A DNA stretch of 64,000 bases, from assembly GCA_963728835.1 (NCBI GenBank), contig CAVSKZ010000001.1:496001-560000 (forward strand), read 5' to 3'. Under the pieces are notes generated by a model. That model was not told the DNA's origin. It saw only the letters and a program-made list of their open reading frames with translations, and made no database searches. The stretch comes from VRUE01 sp963728835 (GTDB lineage: Bacteria > Actinomycetota > Thermoleophilia > Solirubrobacterales > 70-9). A program made the position numbers and the translations under genes. Below, piece by piece: positions 25,488 to 36,301 of this stretch; position 1 is the first letter of the stretch, and each line of letters starts with the position of its first letter.

Positions 25488-28087
25488 TCAGCTGAGGGGG
25501 GCCACGGAGGCCGAGCTGTCCTCATCGGCCTCCTCGCCGGCGTCCCTACCGCCCCCCGGCCTCACGGCGAGGATCACCATGTCGTCCCTGAGAGTTCCTC
25601 CGCCGCGCTTGACGGCGTCCGCCCGCAGTCGCTCGGTCAGCCCCTCCGGGTCGAGGCCGGAGAGGGAGCGCACCGCGGCGGCGAAGGCGTCGGGGTCGCG
25701 GTGAGTGTTGGGGGAGCCGACCTCCAGCCACCCGTCCGTGCAGAGGACCAGGTTCTCTCCCGGGCGAAGCGTCGCGTCGTGGCGCTGCGCTGGCGAGTCC
25801 GACCAGGCGCCGAGGATCGTGCCGCCGCCCAGCTGCACGGCGCCGTCCTCCGTCATGTGGACCGCCGGCGGGTGTCCGGCCGCGGCAAGGGCCAGCCGCC
25901 AGTCGTCTTCTTCCCGGCACAGGCGCAGCAGGATCGCCGTGGCGAAGTCGTTCAGGCTTCGTCCCTCGATCAGCAGCTCGTTGACGCGCAGCAGCACCTC
26001 CTCGGGCTCGTCGATCTCGCGGGTCAGCCCCCAAACCGAGTGACGCACGGCGACCGAGACGGCGGCGGCGGCGCTGCCCTTGCCGGCGACGTCGCCGAGG
26101 AGGATCCAGCAGCCGTCCTCCGCCGGCAGGACGTCGTAGAAGTCCCCGCCTATCTCCACTCCTTCCCCGGCGGCCTCGAAGACGACTGAGATCTCCAGGC
26201 CCGGTACGTCCACCGGGCGGGGCGGGCGGAGTCCGCGCTGGAGGTTCTGGGCGATCCGGTCGCGCTCGCGGAAGAGGCGGGCGTTGTCGAGCGCCATCGC
26301 CGCCCTTTCGCCCAGCTCGCCGAGGAATTCGAGGTCGCTCGGGTCGTAGCGCAGGTCCGGATGGGCGTGGAGGAAGGAGAGGGCCCCGAGCGTGCGACCG
26401 CGGGCGATCAGGGGCACGACGGCAGCCGAGTTGTAGTTCGCCTCCTCCATCAGCCGCCGGTGCTCCTCGTTCTGGGCGACCTTCTCCGCCACCTCCGGCC
26501 TCCTCAGGTCGTGCCAGATCATCGGCCTGCCCGCCCGCACCGCCTGCGCCACCGGGTGCTCCCCCTCGGGGTCGAGGGAGAGCTGCGCCGGATCGCCTCC
26601 AGCCGTTCGGCCGCCTCGGGATCTGCGCCGGCGACGATGCTCTCGCCGAGCCAGCCGTCCTCGCGCAGGAAATCGACCACGCAGTAGTGGGCGAGCTCGG
26701 GGACGGCGGTGGCGACGATGGTGCGAGCCGTCTCCAGGGGGTCGAGCGAGGAGTCGAGCAGGCGGCTCGCCGCGATCAGGAACTCGCGGGCGTTGCGGCG
26801 ACGGACCTCGGCCGTGATGTCGCGGGCGACGACCGAGGCGCCGATCAGGCCGCGGGGCGGGCTGCTGATCGGCGAGACCGTCAGCGAGACCGAGATCCGG
26901 GCGCCGTCGGCGCGTATCCGCTCGGTCTCGTAGGTCTCGAGGCGTTCGCCGCGGCGGACGCGATCGAGGATCACCTGCTCCTCGCCCCGGTGGTCGGGCG
27001 GGATCAGGAAGGAGATGTGGCGCCCGACCGCTTCCTCGACGCTGTACCCGTAGAGGCGTTCGGCGGCCGGGTTCCACGAGGTGACGATGCCGTCGAGGTC
27101 CTTGCTGAGGACGGCGTCCTGGGTGCCCCTCACGACCTCCGCCAGGTGCTGGCGCACCCGCTCCGCCTCGGCGCGATCGCTGACGTCGCGGAGGAAGCCC
27201 GTGAAGACCGGCGGCTCGGACCCGCGGATGCGGGTGACGGTGAGCTCGACCGGGATCACCGCCCCGTCCTTGCGCAGGGCGGAGAGCTCGACCCTGTTGT
27301 CGATTACCGTCCCCTCGCCCGTCTCGCGGTAGCGCCGGAGGCCGGCGCGATGGCGCTCCCGCAGCTCCTCCGGGACGATCAGCTCGGCCAGCTCCCGGCC
27401 GACGGCCTCCTCGCGCCGGAAGCCGAACAGGCGCTCCGCCGCCTCGTTGAACTCGAGCACGGTGCCGTCGGCGTCCATGCCGATTATGCAGTCGAGCGAA
27501 GCGCCCAGGACCGCGGCCTTGAACTCTTCTCCGGCCTCGATCCTCGACTCCGCGCGGCTGCGGGCGATGAAGGCCGCCAGCTGGTCGGCGAAGCCTCCGA
27601 GCAGCGCCATCAGGTCCCCCGATTGAGGGTTGAAGGAGCTCGTGTGGAACTCGGCGACGGCGAGCACCTCGTCCGGCGAGCCGATCGGGATCGGCATGGC
27701 GAGGGCGGCTTTGAGGTCGAGGGCGGCGGACGTGGCGCTGCGGGGGTAGCTGTCGTCCTCGCTGAAGTCGGGTGCCCAGACGATCGCTCCCTCGTCCCAG
27801 GCCCGTCCGGGCAGCCCGGCTCCGCGCTCGAAGGACTGCTCGCGGCTGAGGCGCCAGAGGGGCTCGGCGTCGAGGTCGGGCACGCTCCAGCCGCAGATGA
27901 AACGCAGGGGCGCCGCCCCTTCCACCGCCTCCCACAGGGCGGCCGCCTCCCAGCGCAGCAGCTTGGCGACGGTCGAGAGGAAGACCGGCGCCGCCTCGTC
28001 GAGGGAATCGTCCGCGATCAGGCAGGTCGACAGCTCACGCTGGCTTTGCAGATAGCCCCAAAGCTCCGGCTCCCGTCCCTCCCCCAT
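25488..28087 (-). CDS. GAF-PAS-PAS-GAF-SpoIIE (PP2C) sensor phosphatase (frameshifted)
   Basis: This multidomain signalling protein has about 866 residues: GAF (about 20-170), PAS (180-300, 'DCIIGMDADGTVLEFNEAAERLFGF'), PAS (310-430, 'LDGIVTSWNPAAERLYGYSVEEAVG'), a second GAF (440-610) and a C-terminal PP2C/SpoIIE domain ('VEIGGDFYDVLPAEDGCWILLGDVAGKG', 'GGTLRDDMVILAV'). The Asp residues for Mn2+ are present. Such proteins dephosphorylate STAS anti-sigma antagonists to activate a stress sigma factor; the STAS gene at 6.9 kb is a possible target. A one-base deletion near 26585 breaks the frame inside the second GAF. It has no membrane segment. Confidence 0.88.
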
Positions 28088-28098
28088 TAGTTAAAAAG

Positions 28099-28734
28099 CT
28101 AGCGAGTGTCATGTGTGGCCTCGAACAGCTCCACCAGTTTCGCCCGGCAGAACTCCCACTGCTTGCTGTTGCGCTCGTCGCCGGGGTGGAGGGTGTCGAG
28201 GAGGGCGAGGCCGCGGGCGGTGGCGGCGGCCATCTCGACCAGGTGCTCGAAGTCGGGGCGGCCGGCCTGGTCGGGGAAGAGGCGGCGCGCCAGCTCGAGG
28301 GTCTGGCGGTCGAGCTCGCGTTCGACGCCGACCAGGGCCGCGCGCAGCTCGTCGTCGGTGCGGGCGTCGGTCCAGAGGTCGAGCGCCGCCTGATAGAGCG
28401 GGCTGGCGTAGTTGGACCAGATGAAGTCGAGGCCGGCGGCGACGCGCTCGCGGCCGGTGGGGAGGGCGTCGGCGGCGGCCAGCTGCTCGGCCGAGCGGCG
28501 GCGCGCCAGGCGCTCGATCGCGGCGGCGACCAGGGCCTGGCGGGTCTGGAAGTGGTGCAGGTGGGCGCCGCGGGACAGGCCGGCGCGCTCGGCGACGCCG
28601 GCCGTGGTCATGTTCGCGTAGCCGTCCTCGACCAGGGAGGCGATCGTGGCGTCGAGCAGGGCTTCGCGGGTGGCGGAGCTGCGCTCGGCCTGGCTGCGGC
28701 GGGCGGGAGTCTCAGCGGTCGGCACGAAGGGCAA
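28099..28734 (-). CDS. TetR family transcriptional regulator
   Basis: This 211-residue regulator has the TetR HTH at residues of about 18-64: 'ATREALLDATIASLVEDGYANMTTAGVAERAGLSRGAHLHHFQTRQAL'-type spacing, with the recognition helix 'SRGAHLHHF'. The helical C-terminal part would bind an acyl-CoA or another effector. It is divergent from the beta-oxidation operon, with 88 nt between the start codons, so it very likely controls that operon (FadR-like role, inference). Confidence 0.92.
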   Translation of the reverse strand: MPFVPTAETPARRSQAERSSATREALLDATIASLVEDGYANMTTAGVAERAGLSRGAHLHHFQTRQALVAAAIERLARRRSAEQLAAADALPTGRERVAAGLDFIWSNYASPLYQAALDLWTDARTDDELRAALVGVERELDRQTLELARRLFPDQAGRPDFEHLVEMAAATARGLALLDTLHPGDERNSKQWEFCRAKLVELFEATHDTR

Positions 28735-28740
28735 TCCTAG

Positions 28741-28772
28741 TAAAGTTTGCGTTCACGACTGAATGTTATGCT
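28741..28772. promoter_or_regulatory. putative TetR operator and -10 box of the beta-oxidation operon
   Basis: An interrupted palindrome TTCA-CGAC-TGAA lies at 28752-28763, inside a wider imperfect repeat. It is next to a TATGCT element (28767-28772, matching TANNNT) in the 88-nt divergent region. The position suits TetR control of both directions. No good -35 box is visible. Confidence 0.35.
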
Positions 28773-28822
28773 GCCGCCGCCGCAGCCGAACAGAACCGAC
28801 TTCGAACCAAGAGGAGCTTGAG

Positions 28823-30040
<1,218 letters not shown>

Positions 30041-32245
30041 ATGACTGAGAGCACCACCATTCGCTACGAGCGCGGTGAGGACGGCATCGTCGTCCTCACG
30101 CTCGACGACCCCAACCAGTCGGCGAACACGATGAACGCCGCCTACGTCGCCTCGATGGGGGCGACGGTGGACCGGCTCGAGGCCGAGAAGGACGAGATCA
30201 AGGGCGTCGTCCTCACCTCTGCGAAGAAGACCTTCTTCGCCGGCGGCGACCTCAACGACCTCAAGCAGGTACGGCCGGAGCACTCGGCCGAACTGGCCGA
30301 GGGGCTGAAGGTCGTCAAGGGCCAGCTGCGCCGCCTGGAGACGCTCGGCGTCCCGGTCGTCGCCGCGGTCAACGGCGCCGCCCTGGGCGGAGGCCTGGAG
30401 ATCTGCCTCGCCACCCATCACCGGATCGCCGTCGACAGCCCCAAGGTCAAGCTCGGCTTCCCCGAGGTCAAACTCGGCCTGCTGCCGGGCGGCGGCGGCG
30501 TCGTCCGCTCGGTGCGCATGTTCGGCATCGCCGACGCGCTGATGAAGCTGCTGCTGCAGGGGAAAGAACTGCGTCCGGACAAGGCGCTGGAGATGGGCCT
30601 GATCGGCGAGGTCGTCCCGACCGTCGAGGACCTGGTCCCGGCGGCGAAGGCCTGGATCGAGGCCAACCCCGAGGCGGTCCAGCCCTGGGACGCCCCCGGC
30701 TACAAGATGCCGGGCGGCACCCCGTCCAACCCGAAGCTGGCCCAGACCCTGCCCGCCTTCCCCTCCAACCTGCGCAAGCAGCTGAAGGGCGCCAACTACC
30801 CGGCTCCGCACCACATCATGGCGGCGGCGGTCGAGGGCGCCCAGGTCGACTTCGACAACGCGATCGAAATCGAGGGCCGTTACTTCGTCGACCTCGCCAC
30901 CGGCCAGGTGGCGAAGAACATGATCCAGGCCTTCTTCTTCGACCTGCAGGAGGTCAACGGGGCCCGCAACCGGCCGGAGGAGATCGAGTCCTTCGAGCCG
31001 AAGAAGATGGTCGTCCTCGGCGCCGGGATGATGGGCGCCGCAATCGCCTACGTCAGCGCCAAGGCCGGGATCGAGGTCGTGCTCAAGGACGTCTCCCAGG
31101 AGGCGGCCGAGCGCGGCAAGGGCTACTCGCAGGGCCTGGTCGAGAAGGCCGTCTCGCGCGGCCGCATGAGCGAGGAGAAGGGCGCCGAGCTGCTGGCGCT
31201 CATCACCCCGACGGCCGACGCGGCCGACGCCGGCGGCGCCGAGCTGGTGATCGAGGCCGTCTTCGAGGACCCGAAGGTGAAGGCCGAGGTCTTCGCCGAG
31301 ATCGAGCCGCACCTCGCCGAGGGCGCGCTGCTGGGCTCCAACACCTCGACCCTGCCGATCACCGACCTCGCCGAGGGCGTCAGCCGCCCGGCCGACTTCA
31401 TCGGGCTGCACTTCTTCAGCCCGGTGGACAAGATGCCGCTGCTGGAGATCATCAAGGGCGAGCAGACGAGCGAGGAAACGCTCTACCGCTCCCTCGACGT
31501 CGCCAAGGCGATCAAGAAGACCCCGATCGTGGTCAACGACTCGCGCGGGTTCTTCACCTCGCGCGTGATCGGCACCTTCATCAACGAGGCGATCGCGATG
31601 CTGACCGAGGGGATCCCCGCGCCGACGATCGAGCAGGCCTCCTCGCAGGCCGGCTACCCCGCTCCGGCGCTGCAGCTCTCCGACGAGCTCAACCTCAACC
31701 TGATGCGCAAGATCCGCGTGCAGTACGAAGCGGCGGCGGAGGCCGAGGGCATCGACATCGGCACCCACCCCTCGACCACGGTGATCGACCGCATGCTCGA
31801 CGAGTTCGACCGCGGCGGCCGGCTCGCCGGCAAGGGGTTCTACGAGTACGGCGAGGACGGCAAGCGGGTCGGCCTCTGGAAGGGCCTCGACGAGGCCTTC
31901 CCGCCGGTCGAGGACCCCTCCTCGATCTCGCTCCGCGACCTCGAGGAGCGGATGATGTTCGCCGAGGCCCTGGAGACGGTCAAGTGCGTCGACGAGGGCG
32001 TGATCGAGTCCGTCGCCGACGCCAACATCGGCTCGATCTTCGGCATCGGCTTCCCCGCCTGGACCGGCGGCGTGCTCCAGTACATCGACGGCTACGAGGG
32101 CGGCCCGGCCGGCTTCGTCGCCAGGGCGCGCGAGCTGGCCGAGAGATACGGCGAGCGCTTCGAGCCCCCGGCGTCCCTGGTCGAGAAGGCCGAGCGCGGC
32201 GAGACGTACGCCGAGCAGGGCGCCGCCCTGGCCGCGACCGCCTGA
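30041..32245 (+). CDS. FadB/FadJ-type enoyl-CoA hydratase / 3-hydroxyacyl-CoA dehydrogenase
   Basis: This 734-residue bifunctional enzyme has an N-terminal crotonase domain ('AAVNGAALGGGLEICLATHHRIA', about residues 105-130, with the oxyanion-hole Gly and 'GFPEVKLGLLPGGGG'). The NAD Rossmann 'KMVVLGAGMMGAAIAYVSAKAG' is near residue 325, then 'GLHFFSPVDKMPLLEII' with the catalytic His and a C-terminal dimerisation region. It hydrates enoyl-CoA and oxidises L-3-hydroxyacyl-CoA. It directly follows the thiolase and precedes the acyl-CoA dehydrogenase, making a complete beta-oxidation set. Confidence 0.95.
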   Translation: MTESTTIRYERGEDGIVVLTLDDPNQSANTMNAAYVASMGATVDRLEAEKDEIKGVVLTSAKKTFFAGGDLNDLKQVRPEHSAELAEGLKVVKGQLRRLETLGVPVVAAVNGAALGGGLEICLATHHRIAVDSPKVKLGFPEVKLGLLPGGGGVVRSVRMFGIADALMKLLLQGKELRPDKALEMGLIGEVVPTVEDLVPAAKAWIEANPEAVQPWDAPGYKMPGGTPSNPKLAQTLPAFPSNLRKQLKGANYPAPHHIMAAAVEGAQVDFDNAIEIEGRYFVDLATGQVAKNMIQAFFFDLQEVNGARNRPEEIESFEPKKMVVLGAGMMGAAIAYVSAKAGIEVVLKDVSQEAAERGKGYSQGLVEKAVSRGRMSEEKGAELLALITPTADAADAGGAELVIEAVFEDPKVKAEVFAEIEPHLAEGALLGSNTSTLPITDLAEGVSRPADFIGLHFFSPVDKMPLLEIIKGEQTSEETLYRSLDVAKAIKKTPIVVNDSRGFFTSRVIGTFINEAIAMLTEGIPAPTIEQASSQAGYPAPALQLSDELNLNLMRKIRVQYEAAAEAEGIDIGTHPSTTVIDRMLDEFDRGGRLAGKGFYEYGEDGKRVGLWKGLDEAFPPVEDPSSISLRDLEERMMFAEALETVKCVDEGVIESVADANIGSIFGIGFPAWTGGVLQYIDGYEGGPAGFVARARELAERYGERFEPPASLVEKAERGETYAEQGAALAATA

Positions 32246-32276
32246 CCCCGACGCACACCTGAGGAGAGGAACAGAG

Positions 32277-33424
32277 ATGCCGGTTACGTTCACCAGCGAG
32301 CAGGAAGCCTTCGCCGAGGCGATCCGCGACTTCGCTTCCCGCGAGTGCGGGACGCGCGAGCAGCGCGACGCGCTCACCGACGGCGGGCAGCGAGCCGCAC
32401 AACGCCGAGCTGTACGCCAAGATCGCCGACCTCGGCTGGCTCGGGATCGCGGTCGCCGAGGAGTACGGCGGCACGGGCGGCGGCATGGTCGACCTCTGCC
32501 TCTTCCTCGAGGAGATGGCCTACGGCCAGATCCCGATCGGCGGCTTCCCGGTGACGGCGATCACCGCCGGCGCCTACGAGCGCTTCGGCACCGACGAGCA
32601 GAAGGCCGAGATCCTCGGCGGGATCGTCAAGGGCAACGTCGAGGCGATCGCGATGTCCGAGCCCGAGGCCGGCTCCGACGTCGGCGCGCTGCGCTGCAAG
32701 GCGGTGCGCGAGAACGGCGGCTACACGATCAACGGCCAGAAGACCTGGATCTCCGAGGCGCACTTCGCCGACCACATCCTGCTCGTCTGCCGCACCGACG
32801 ACAGCGGCTCCAAGCACGAGGGCCTGACGATGCTGAGCATCCCCAAGGGCGCCGACGGCGTCGAGATCCGCGGCATCGAGACGATGGGCGGGCGCGATCG
32901 TCAACGACGTCTTCTTCGACGACTGCCACGTCCCGGCCGAGAACCTGCTCGGCGTGGAGGGCAAGGCCTGGATGCAGCTGATGGCCGGCCTCAACGTCGA
33001 GCGCCTGATCATCGCCGCGCAGTCGCTGGGCATCGCGCGGCGCGCGATGGACGACATGCTCGTCTACGTCAAGGAGCGCAAGCAGTTCGGCCGGCCGATC
33101 GGCAGCTTCCAGGCGCTCTCCCACCGACTCGCCGACCTCGCGACCGAGGTCGAGTGCTGCACGCCTGCTGACTTACGACGTCGCCGCAGCCGGTCGACGC
33201 CAACCCCGGCGCAGCTCTTCCCGCGCGAGGCCTCGATGGCCAAGCTCAAGGTGACCGAGACCGCCAAGAAGATCGCGCTCGAGGGCATGCAGATGATGGG
33301 CGGCTACGGCTACGCCACCGAGTACGACATGGAGCGCCACGTCCGCACCACCCTGGTCTCCACCATCTACGGCGGCACCAGCGAGATCCAGCGCGAAATC
33401 ATCGCCAAGACGATGGGACTCTGA
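32277..33424 (+). CDS. acyl-CoA dehydrogenase (five frameshifts)
   Basis: This is an FAD-dependent acyl-CoA dehydrogenase of about 380 residues. Conserved parts are 'AVAEEYGGTGGGMVDL', 'AIAMSEPEAGSDVGALRCKA', 'INGQKTWISEAHFADHILLVCRT', 'VYVKERKQFGRPIGSFQALSHRLADLATEVE' and 'MQMMGGYGYATEYDMERHVR...IYGGTSEIQREIIAKTMGL'. The frame shifts near 32385 and 32890 (an extra G in GGCGGGC each time), then near 33157 (extra T), 33191 (extra G) and 33204-33207 (extra C). The last three lie within 50 nt. Removing them restores a typical full-length enzyme, so I think they are sequence errors. It is the third gene of the beta-oxidation operon. Confidence 0.85.
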
Positions 33425-33447
33425 GCTCGCGGTAGGGGGCCGGCGCG

Positions 33448-33872
33448 GTGCTGTCGCCGCGCTTGCGGCTGCCCTGGTTCTCGCCGTCGCGCCGGGGTGC
33501 GGCGGGGGTGGCGAGGCGGGCTCCGGCACGTCGCCGCCGCTGATCGAACGGACGGGAGAGGGAGACCGCGAGGAGGACGGCACGGTCGAGCCCTCACGCT
33601 GCCCGCCGGGCCTGCCCGGCTGCCGCAGCGCCGAGGGGCGGATCGTCTTCGTCGAGCGCGTCGACCCAGACGGCGACGGCGACGCCCACTTCGTCATCGC
33701 CGACCCTCAGGGGCTCACCGGGCCGGGAGTGACCGCGATCGACGTCCGCAAGGGGCTGCGGCCCCGCCCCCTGCCGGGCCCCGGCGACCTGATCAGCGCC
33801 GCCGGCCCGGTCCAGACCGGCACCTACGGCCAGAGCCAGATCCACGCCCTCGAGCTGCACGTCGGCCGGTAG
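33448..33872 (+). CDS. putative lipoprotein, start unclear
   Basis: A frame ending at 33872 encodes a hydrophobic signal 'AVAALAAALVLAVAPGCGGGG' with a plausible lipobox Cys, then '...EGRIVFVERVDPDGDGDAHFVIADPQGLTGPGVTAIDVRKGLRP' and '...GDLISAAGPVQTGTYGQSQIHALELHV'. This looks like a short secreted beta domain (OB-like) of about 120 residues. No start codon precedes the signal in frame. A GTG at 33448 is one base out of frame, so another one-base indel is likely. No named family is recognised. Confidence 0.5.
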
Positions 33873-33912
33873 CCGCTTGCGTGGCGACCCCGGTCGGTGA
33901 GAGGGTGGTGCC

Positions 33913-35115
33913 ATGGCGACGGTCCTCTGCGTGCTCTACGACGACCCGGTCGACGGCTACCCGCCGTCCTATCCCCGCAGCGACGTGCCGGGGATCGAGG
34001 GCTACCCCGACGGCCAGAGCGCGCCGACGCCCGACGCGCTCGGCTTCACGCCGGGCGAGCTGGTCGGCAGCGTCTCAGGGGAGCTGGGGCTGCGCGAGTT
34101 CCTCGAGGGACGCGGGCACCGGCTGGTCGTCACCGCCGACAAGGACGGTCCCGATTCGGTCTTCGAGCGCGAGCTTCCCGAGGCCGAGGTCGTCATCTCC
34201 CAGCCCTTCTGGCCCGCATACCTGACGGCCGGGCGGATCGCCAAGGCGCCGAACCTGAAGCTGGCGCTCACCGCGGGCATCGGATCGGACCACGTCGACC
34301 TGCAGGCGGCGATGGCGAGCGGCCTCACCGTCGCCGAGGTGACCTACTCCAACAGCATCAGCGTCGCCGAGCACGTGGTGATGATGATCCTGGCCCTGGT
34401 CCGCAACTACATCCCGTCCTACCGGCAGGTGGTCGAGGGCGGCTGGAACATCGCCGACTGCGTCTCGCGCTCCTATGACCTGGAGGGGATGCAGGTCGGC
34501 AGCGTCGCCGCCGGGCGGATCGGCTCAGCGGTCCTGCGACGCCTGAAGCCCTTCGAGGTCGGCCTGCACTACACCGACCGCCATCGCCTGCCGCCCGAGG
34601 TCGAGGTGGAGCTCGGCGTCACCTTCCACCCCGACGCGGAGTCGATGGTGGAGGTCTGCGACGTGGTGACGATCAACGCGCCGCTTCACCCCGAGACCGA
34701 GAACCTCTTCGACGCCGGGATGCTCACCCGCATGAAGCGGGGGTCCTACCTGATCAACACGGCTCGCGGCAAGATCTGCGATCGCGACGCGGTCGCGCAG
34801 GCGTGCGAGAGCGGCCAGCTGGCGGGCTATGCCGGCGACGTCTGGTTCCCCCAGCCGGCGCCCCGGGACCACCCCTGGCGCACGATGCCCCACCACGGCA
34901 TGACCCCGCACACCTCCGGCACCAGCCTCTCCGCCCAGGCCCGCTACGCGGCCGGGGCGCGCGAGATCCTCGAGTGCTGGTTCGACGGGCGGCCGATCCG
35001 CGAGGAGTACCTGATCGTCGACGCCGGCAAGCTCGCCGGCACCGGCGCACACTCCTACAGCGAGGGCGACGCCACGGGCGGCTCCGAGGAGGCCGCCCGC
35101 TTCAAGAGCGGTTGA
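33913..35115 (+). CDS. fdh: NAD-dependent formate dehydrogenase
   Basis: This 400-residue D-2-hydroxyacid dehydrogenase-fold enzyme oxidises formate to CO2 with NAD+. The FDH-specific residues are all present: Asn147 in 'YSNSISVAEHVVMM', Arg285 in 'LINTARGKICDRDAV', Gln314 in 'VWFPQPAPRDHPWR' and His333 in 'HHGMTPHTSGTSLSAQARY'. The dinucleotide motif is 'VGSVAAGRIGSAVLRRL', and Asp222 in 'HYTDRHRLP' predicts NAD rather than NADP. Its length equals that of well-studied bacterial FDH. It is immediately upstream of the formaldehyde dehydrogenase homologue. Confidence 0.94.
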   Translation: MATVLCVLYDDPVDGYPPSYPRSDVPGIEGYPDGQSAPTPDALGFTPGELVGSVSGELGLREFLEGRGHRLVVTADKDGPDSVFERELPEAEVVISQPFWPAYLTAGRIAKAPNLKLALTAGIGSDHVDLQAAMASGLTVAEVTYSNSISVAEHVVMMILALVRNYIPSYRQVVEGGWNIADCVSRSYDLEGMQVGSVAAGRIGSAVLRRLKPFEVGLHYTDRHRLPPEVEVELGVTFHPDAESMVEVCDVVTINAPLHPETENLFDAGMLTRMKRGSYLINTARGKICDRDAVAQACESGQLAGYAGDVWFPQPAPRDHPWRTMPHHGMTPHTSGTSLSAQARYAAGAREILECWFDGRPIREEYLIVDAGKLAGTGAHSYSEGDATGGSEEAARFKSG

Positions 35116-35140
35116 GCAGGGGCTAGGTCGGATCGTGAGG

Positions 35141-36241
35141 ATGCGCGCCGCGGTGCTGGAGGAGTTCGGCGAGCCGCTCGCGGTCCAGGAGGTCGAGCTG
35201 GCCGAGCCGCAGGCCGGGGAGGTCCTGGTCCGCCTGGTCGCCTGCGGCGTCTGCCACACCGACCTCTACACCGCCTCCGGTGCTGACCCCTCCGGCTACG
35301 CGCCGACCGTGCTCGGCCACGAGGGGGCCGGCGTCGTCGAGCGGGTCGGCGCGGACGTCGCCGGCCTCTCCCCAGGCGACCACGTCGTCACCCTCTTCTC
35401 GCCCCAGTGCGGCGAGTGCGTCCACTGCCTCGATCCCCGGACCAACCTCTGCCTGGCGATCCGCGAGCAGCAGAACAATGGCCTCCTCCCCGACGGCAGC
35501 ACCCGGATCTCGCGCGGCGGCGACGGCATCCGCCACTTCATGGGCTGCTCGACCTTCGCCGAGTACACGGTGATGCCGGAGATCGCCCTGGCGAAGACCA
35601 ACCCCGAGGCGCCGTTCGAGCACGCCTGCCTCTTCGCCTGCGGCCTCTCGACCGGGCTCGGCGCCGCGATCAACACCGCCGCGGTGCGACCCGGCAGCAC
35701 CTGCGCCGTCTTCGGGGCGGGGATGGTCGGGCTGGGCGCGGTGGCCGGCTGCCGGCTGCAGGGTGCCGAGCGGATCGTCTGCGTCGACCTCTCCCCGGAG
35801 CGGCTCCAGCTGGCCCGCGGCCAGGGCGCGACCGACGCGATCGAGGGGGGTGAGGGCGCGGTCGAGGCGATCCTCGAGATGACCGGCGGCTTCGGCGCCG
35901 ACTACACCTTCGAGGCGACCGGCAACGTCGCCGTGATGCGCCAGGCGGTCGAAGCCGCGCGCATGGCCTGGGGCCTTTGCACCGTCGCCGGCGTGGCCGG
36001 CAGGGGGGAGACCCTCGACGTCGTCCCCCGCCTCCTGATCACCGGCCGCCGCGTCGCCGGCTCCTCCTTCGGCGGCGTCAAGGGCCGCGAAGGGGTGCCG
36101 CAGCTGATCGACCGCAGCCTCGCCGGCGAGATCGACGTCGAGCCCTTCATCTCGCACCGCATCTCCCTCGACGAGGTCAACCGCGGCTTCGAGCTGATGG
36201 AGGCCCAGGACGGCATCCGCAGCGTGATCGAGTTCGGCTAG
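35141..36241 (+). CDS. class III zinc alcohol dehydrogenase (S-(hydroxymethyl)thiol dehydrogenase type)
   Basis: This medium-chain Zn dehydrogenase of about 366 residues has catalytic zinc ligands in 'VACGVCHTDLYTASGADPSG' (Cys), 'VLGHEGAGVVERVG' (His) and 'FACGLSTGLGAA' (Cys). The structural zinc is bound by four Cys in 'PQCGECVHCLDPRTNLC'. 'HFMGCSTFAEYTVM' and 'SSFGGVKGREGVPQLIDR' are class III signatures, so the substrate is probably the thiol adduct of formaldehyde (glutathione or mycothiol). Paired with formate dehydrogenase it would take formaldehyde to CO2 with two NADH. A GTG two codons upstream is an alternative start. Confidence 0.9.
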   Translation: MRAAVLEEFGEPLAVQEVELAEPQAGEVLVRLVACGVCHTDLYTASGADPSGYAPTVLGHEGAGVVERVGADVAGLSPGDHVVTLFSPQCGECVHCLDPRTNLCLAIREQQNNGLLPDGSTRISRGGDGIRHFMGCSTFAEYTVMPEIALAKTNPEAPFEHACLFACGLSTGLGAAINTAAVRPGSTCAVFGAGMVGLGAVAGCRLQGAERIVCVDLSPERLQLARGQGATDAIEGGEGAVEAILEMTGGFGADYTFEATGNVAVMRQAVEAARMAWGLCTVAGVAGRGETLDVVPRLLITGRRVAGSSFGGVKGREGVPQLIDRSLAGEIDVEPFISHRISLDEVNRGFELMEAQDGIRSVIEFG

Positions 36242-36247
36242 CCCCTT

Positions 36248-36286
36248 GTGGCGCCTTATGGTCGCTATGCGACCATAAGGCGCCAC
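36248..36286. terminator. perfect 18-bp hairpin, bidirectional terminator
   Basis: GTGGCGCCTTATGGTCGC (36248-36265) is followed by TAT and its exact reverse complement (36269-36286). It lies between the convergent alcohol dehydrogenase (+) and AHSA1 (-) genes. There is no U-tract on either side. Confidence 0.8.
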
Positions 36287-36301
36287 GCTCTCACCGGCGC
36301 G

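Noticed and set aside
32277..33424. Programmed ribosomal frameshifting in the acyl-CoA dehydrogenase
   Set aside because: There are five shifts, in different contexts without slippery heptamers. Inserted-base errors explain them better.
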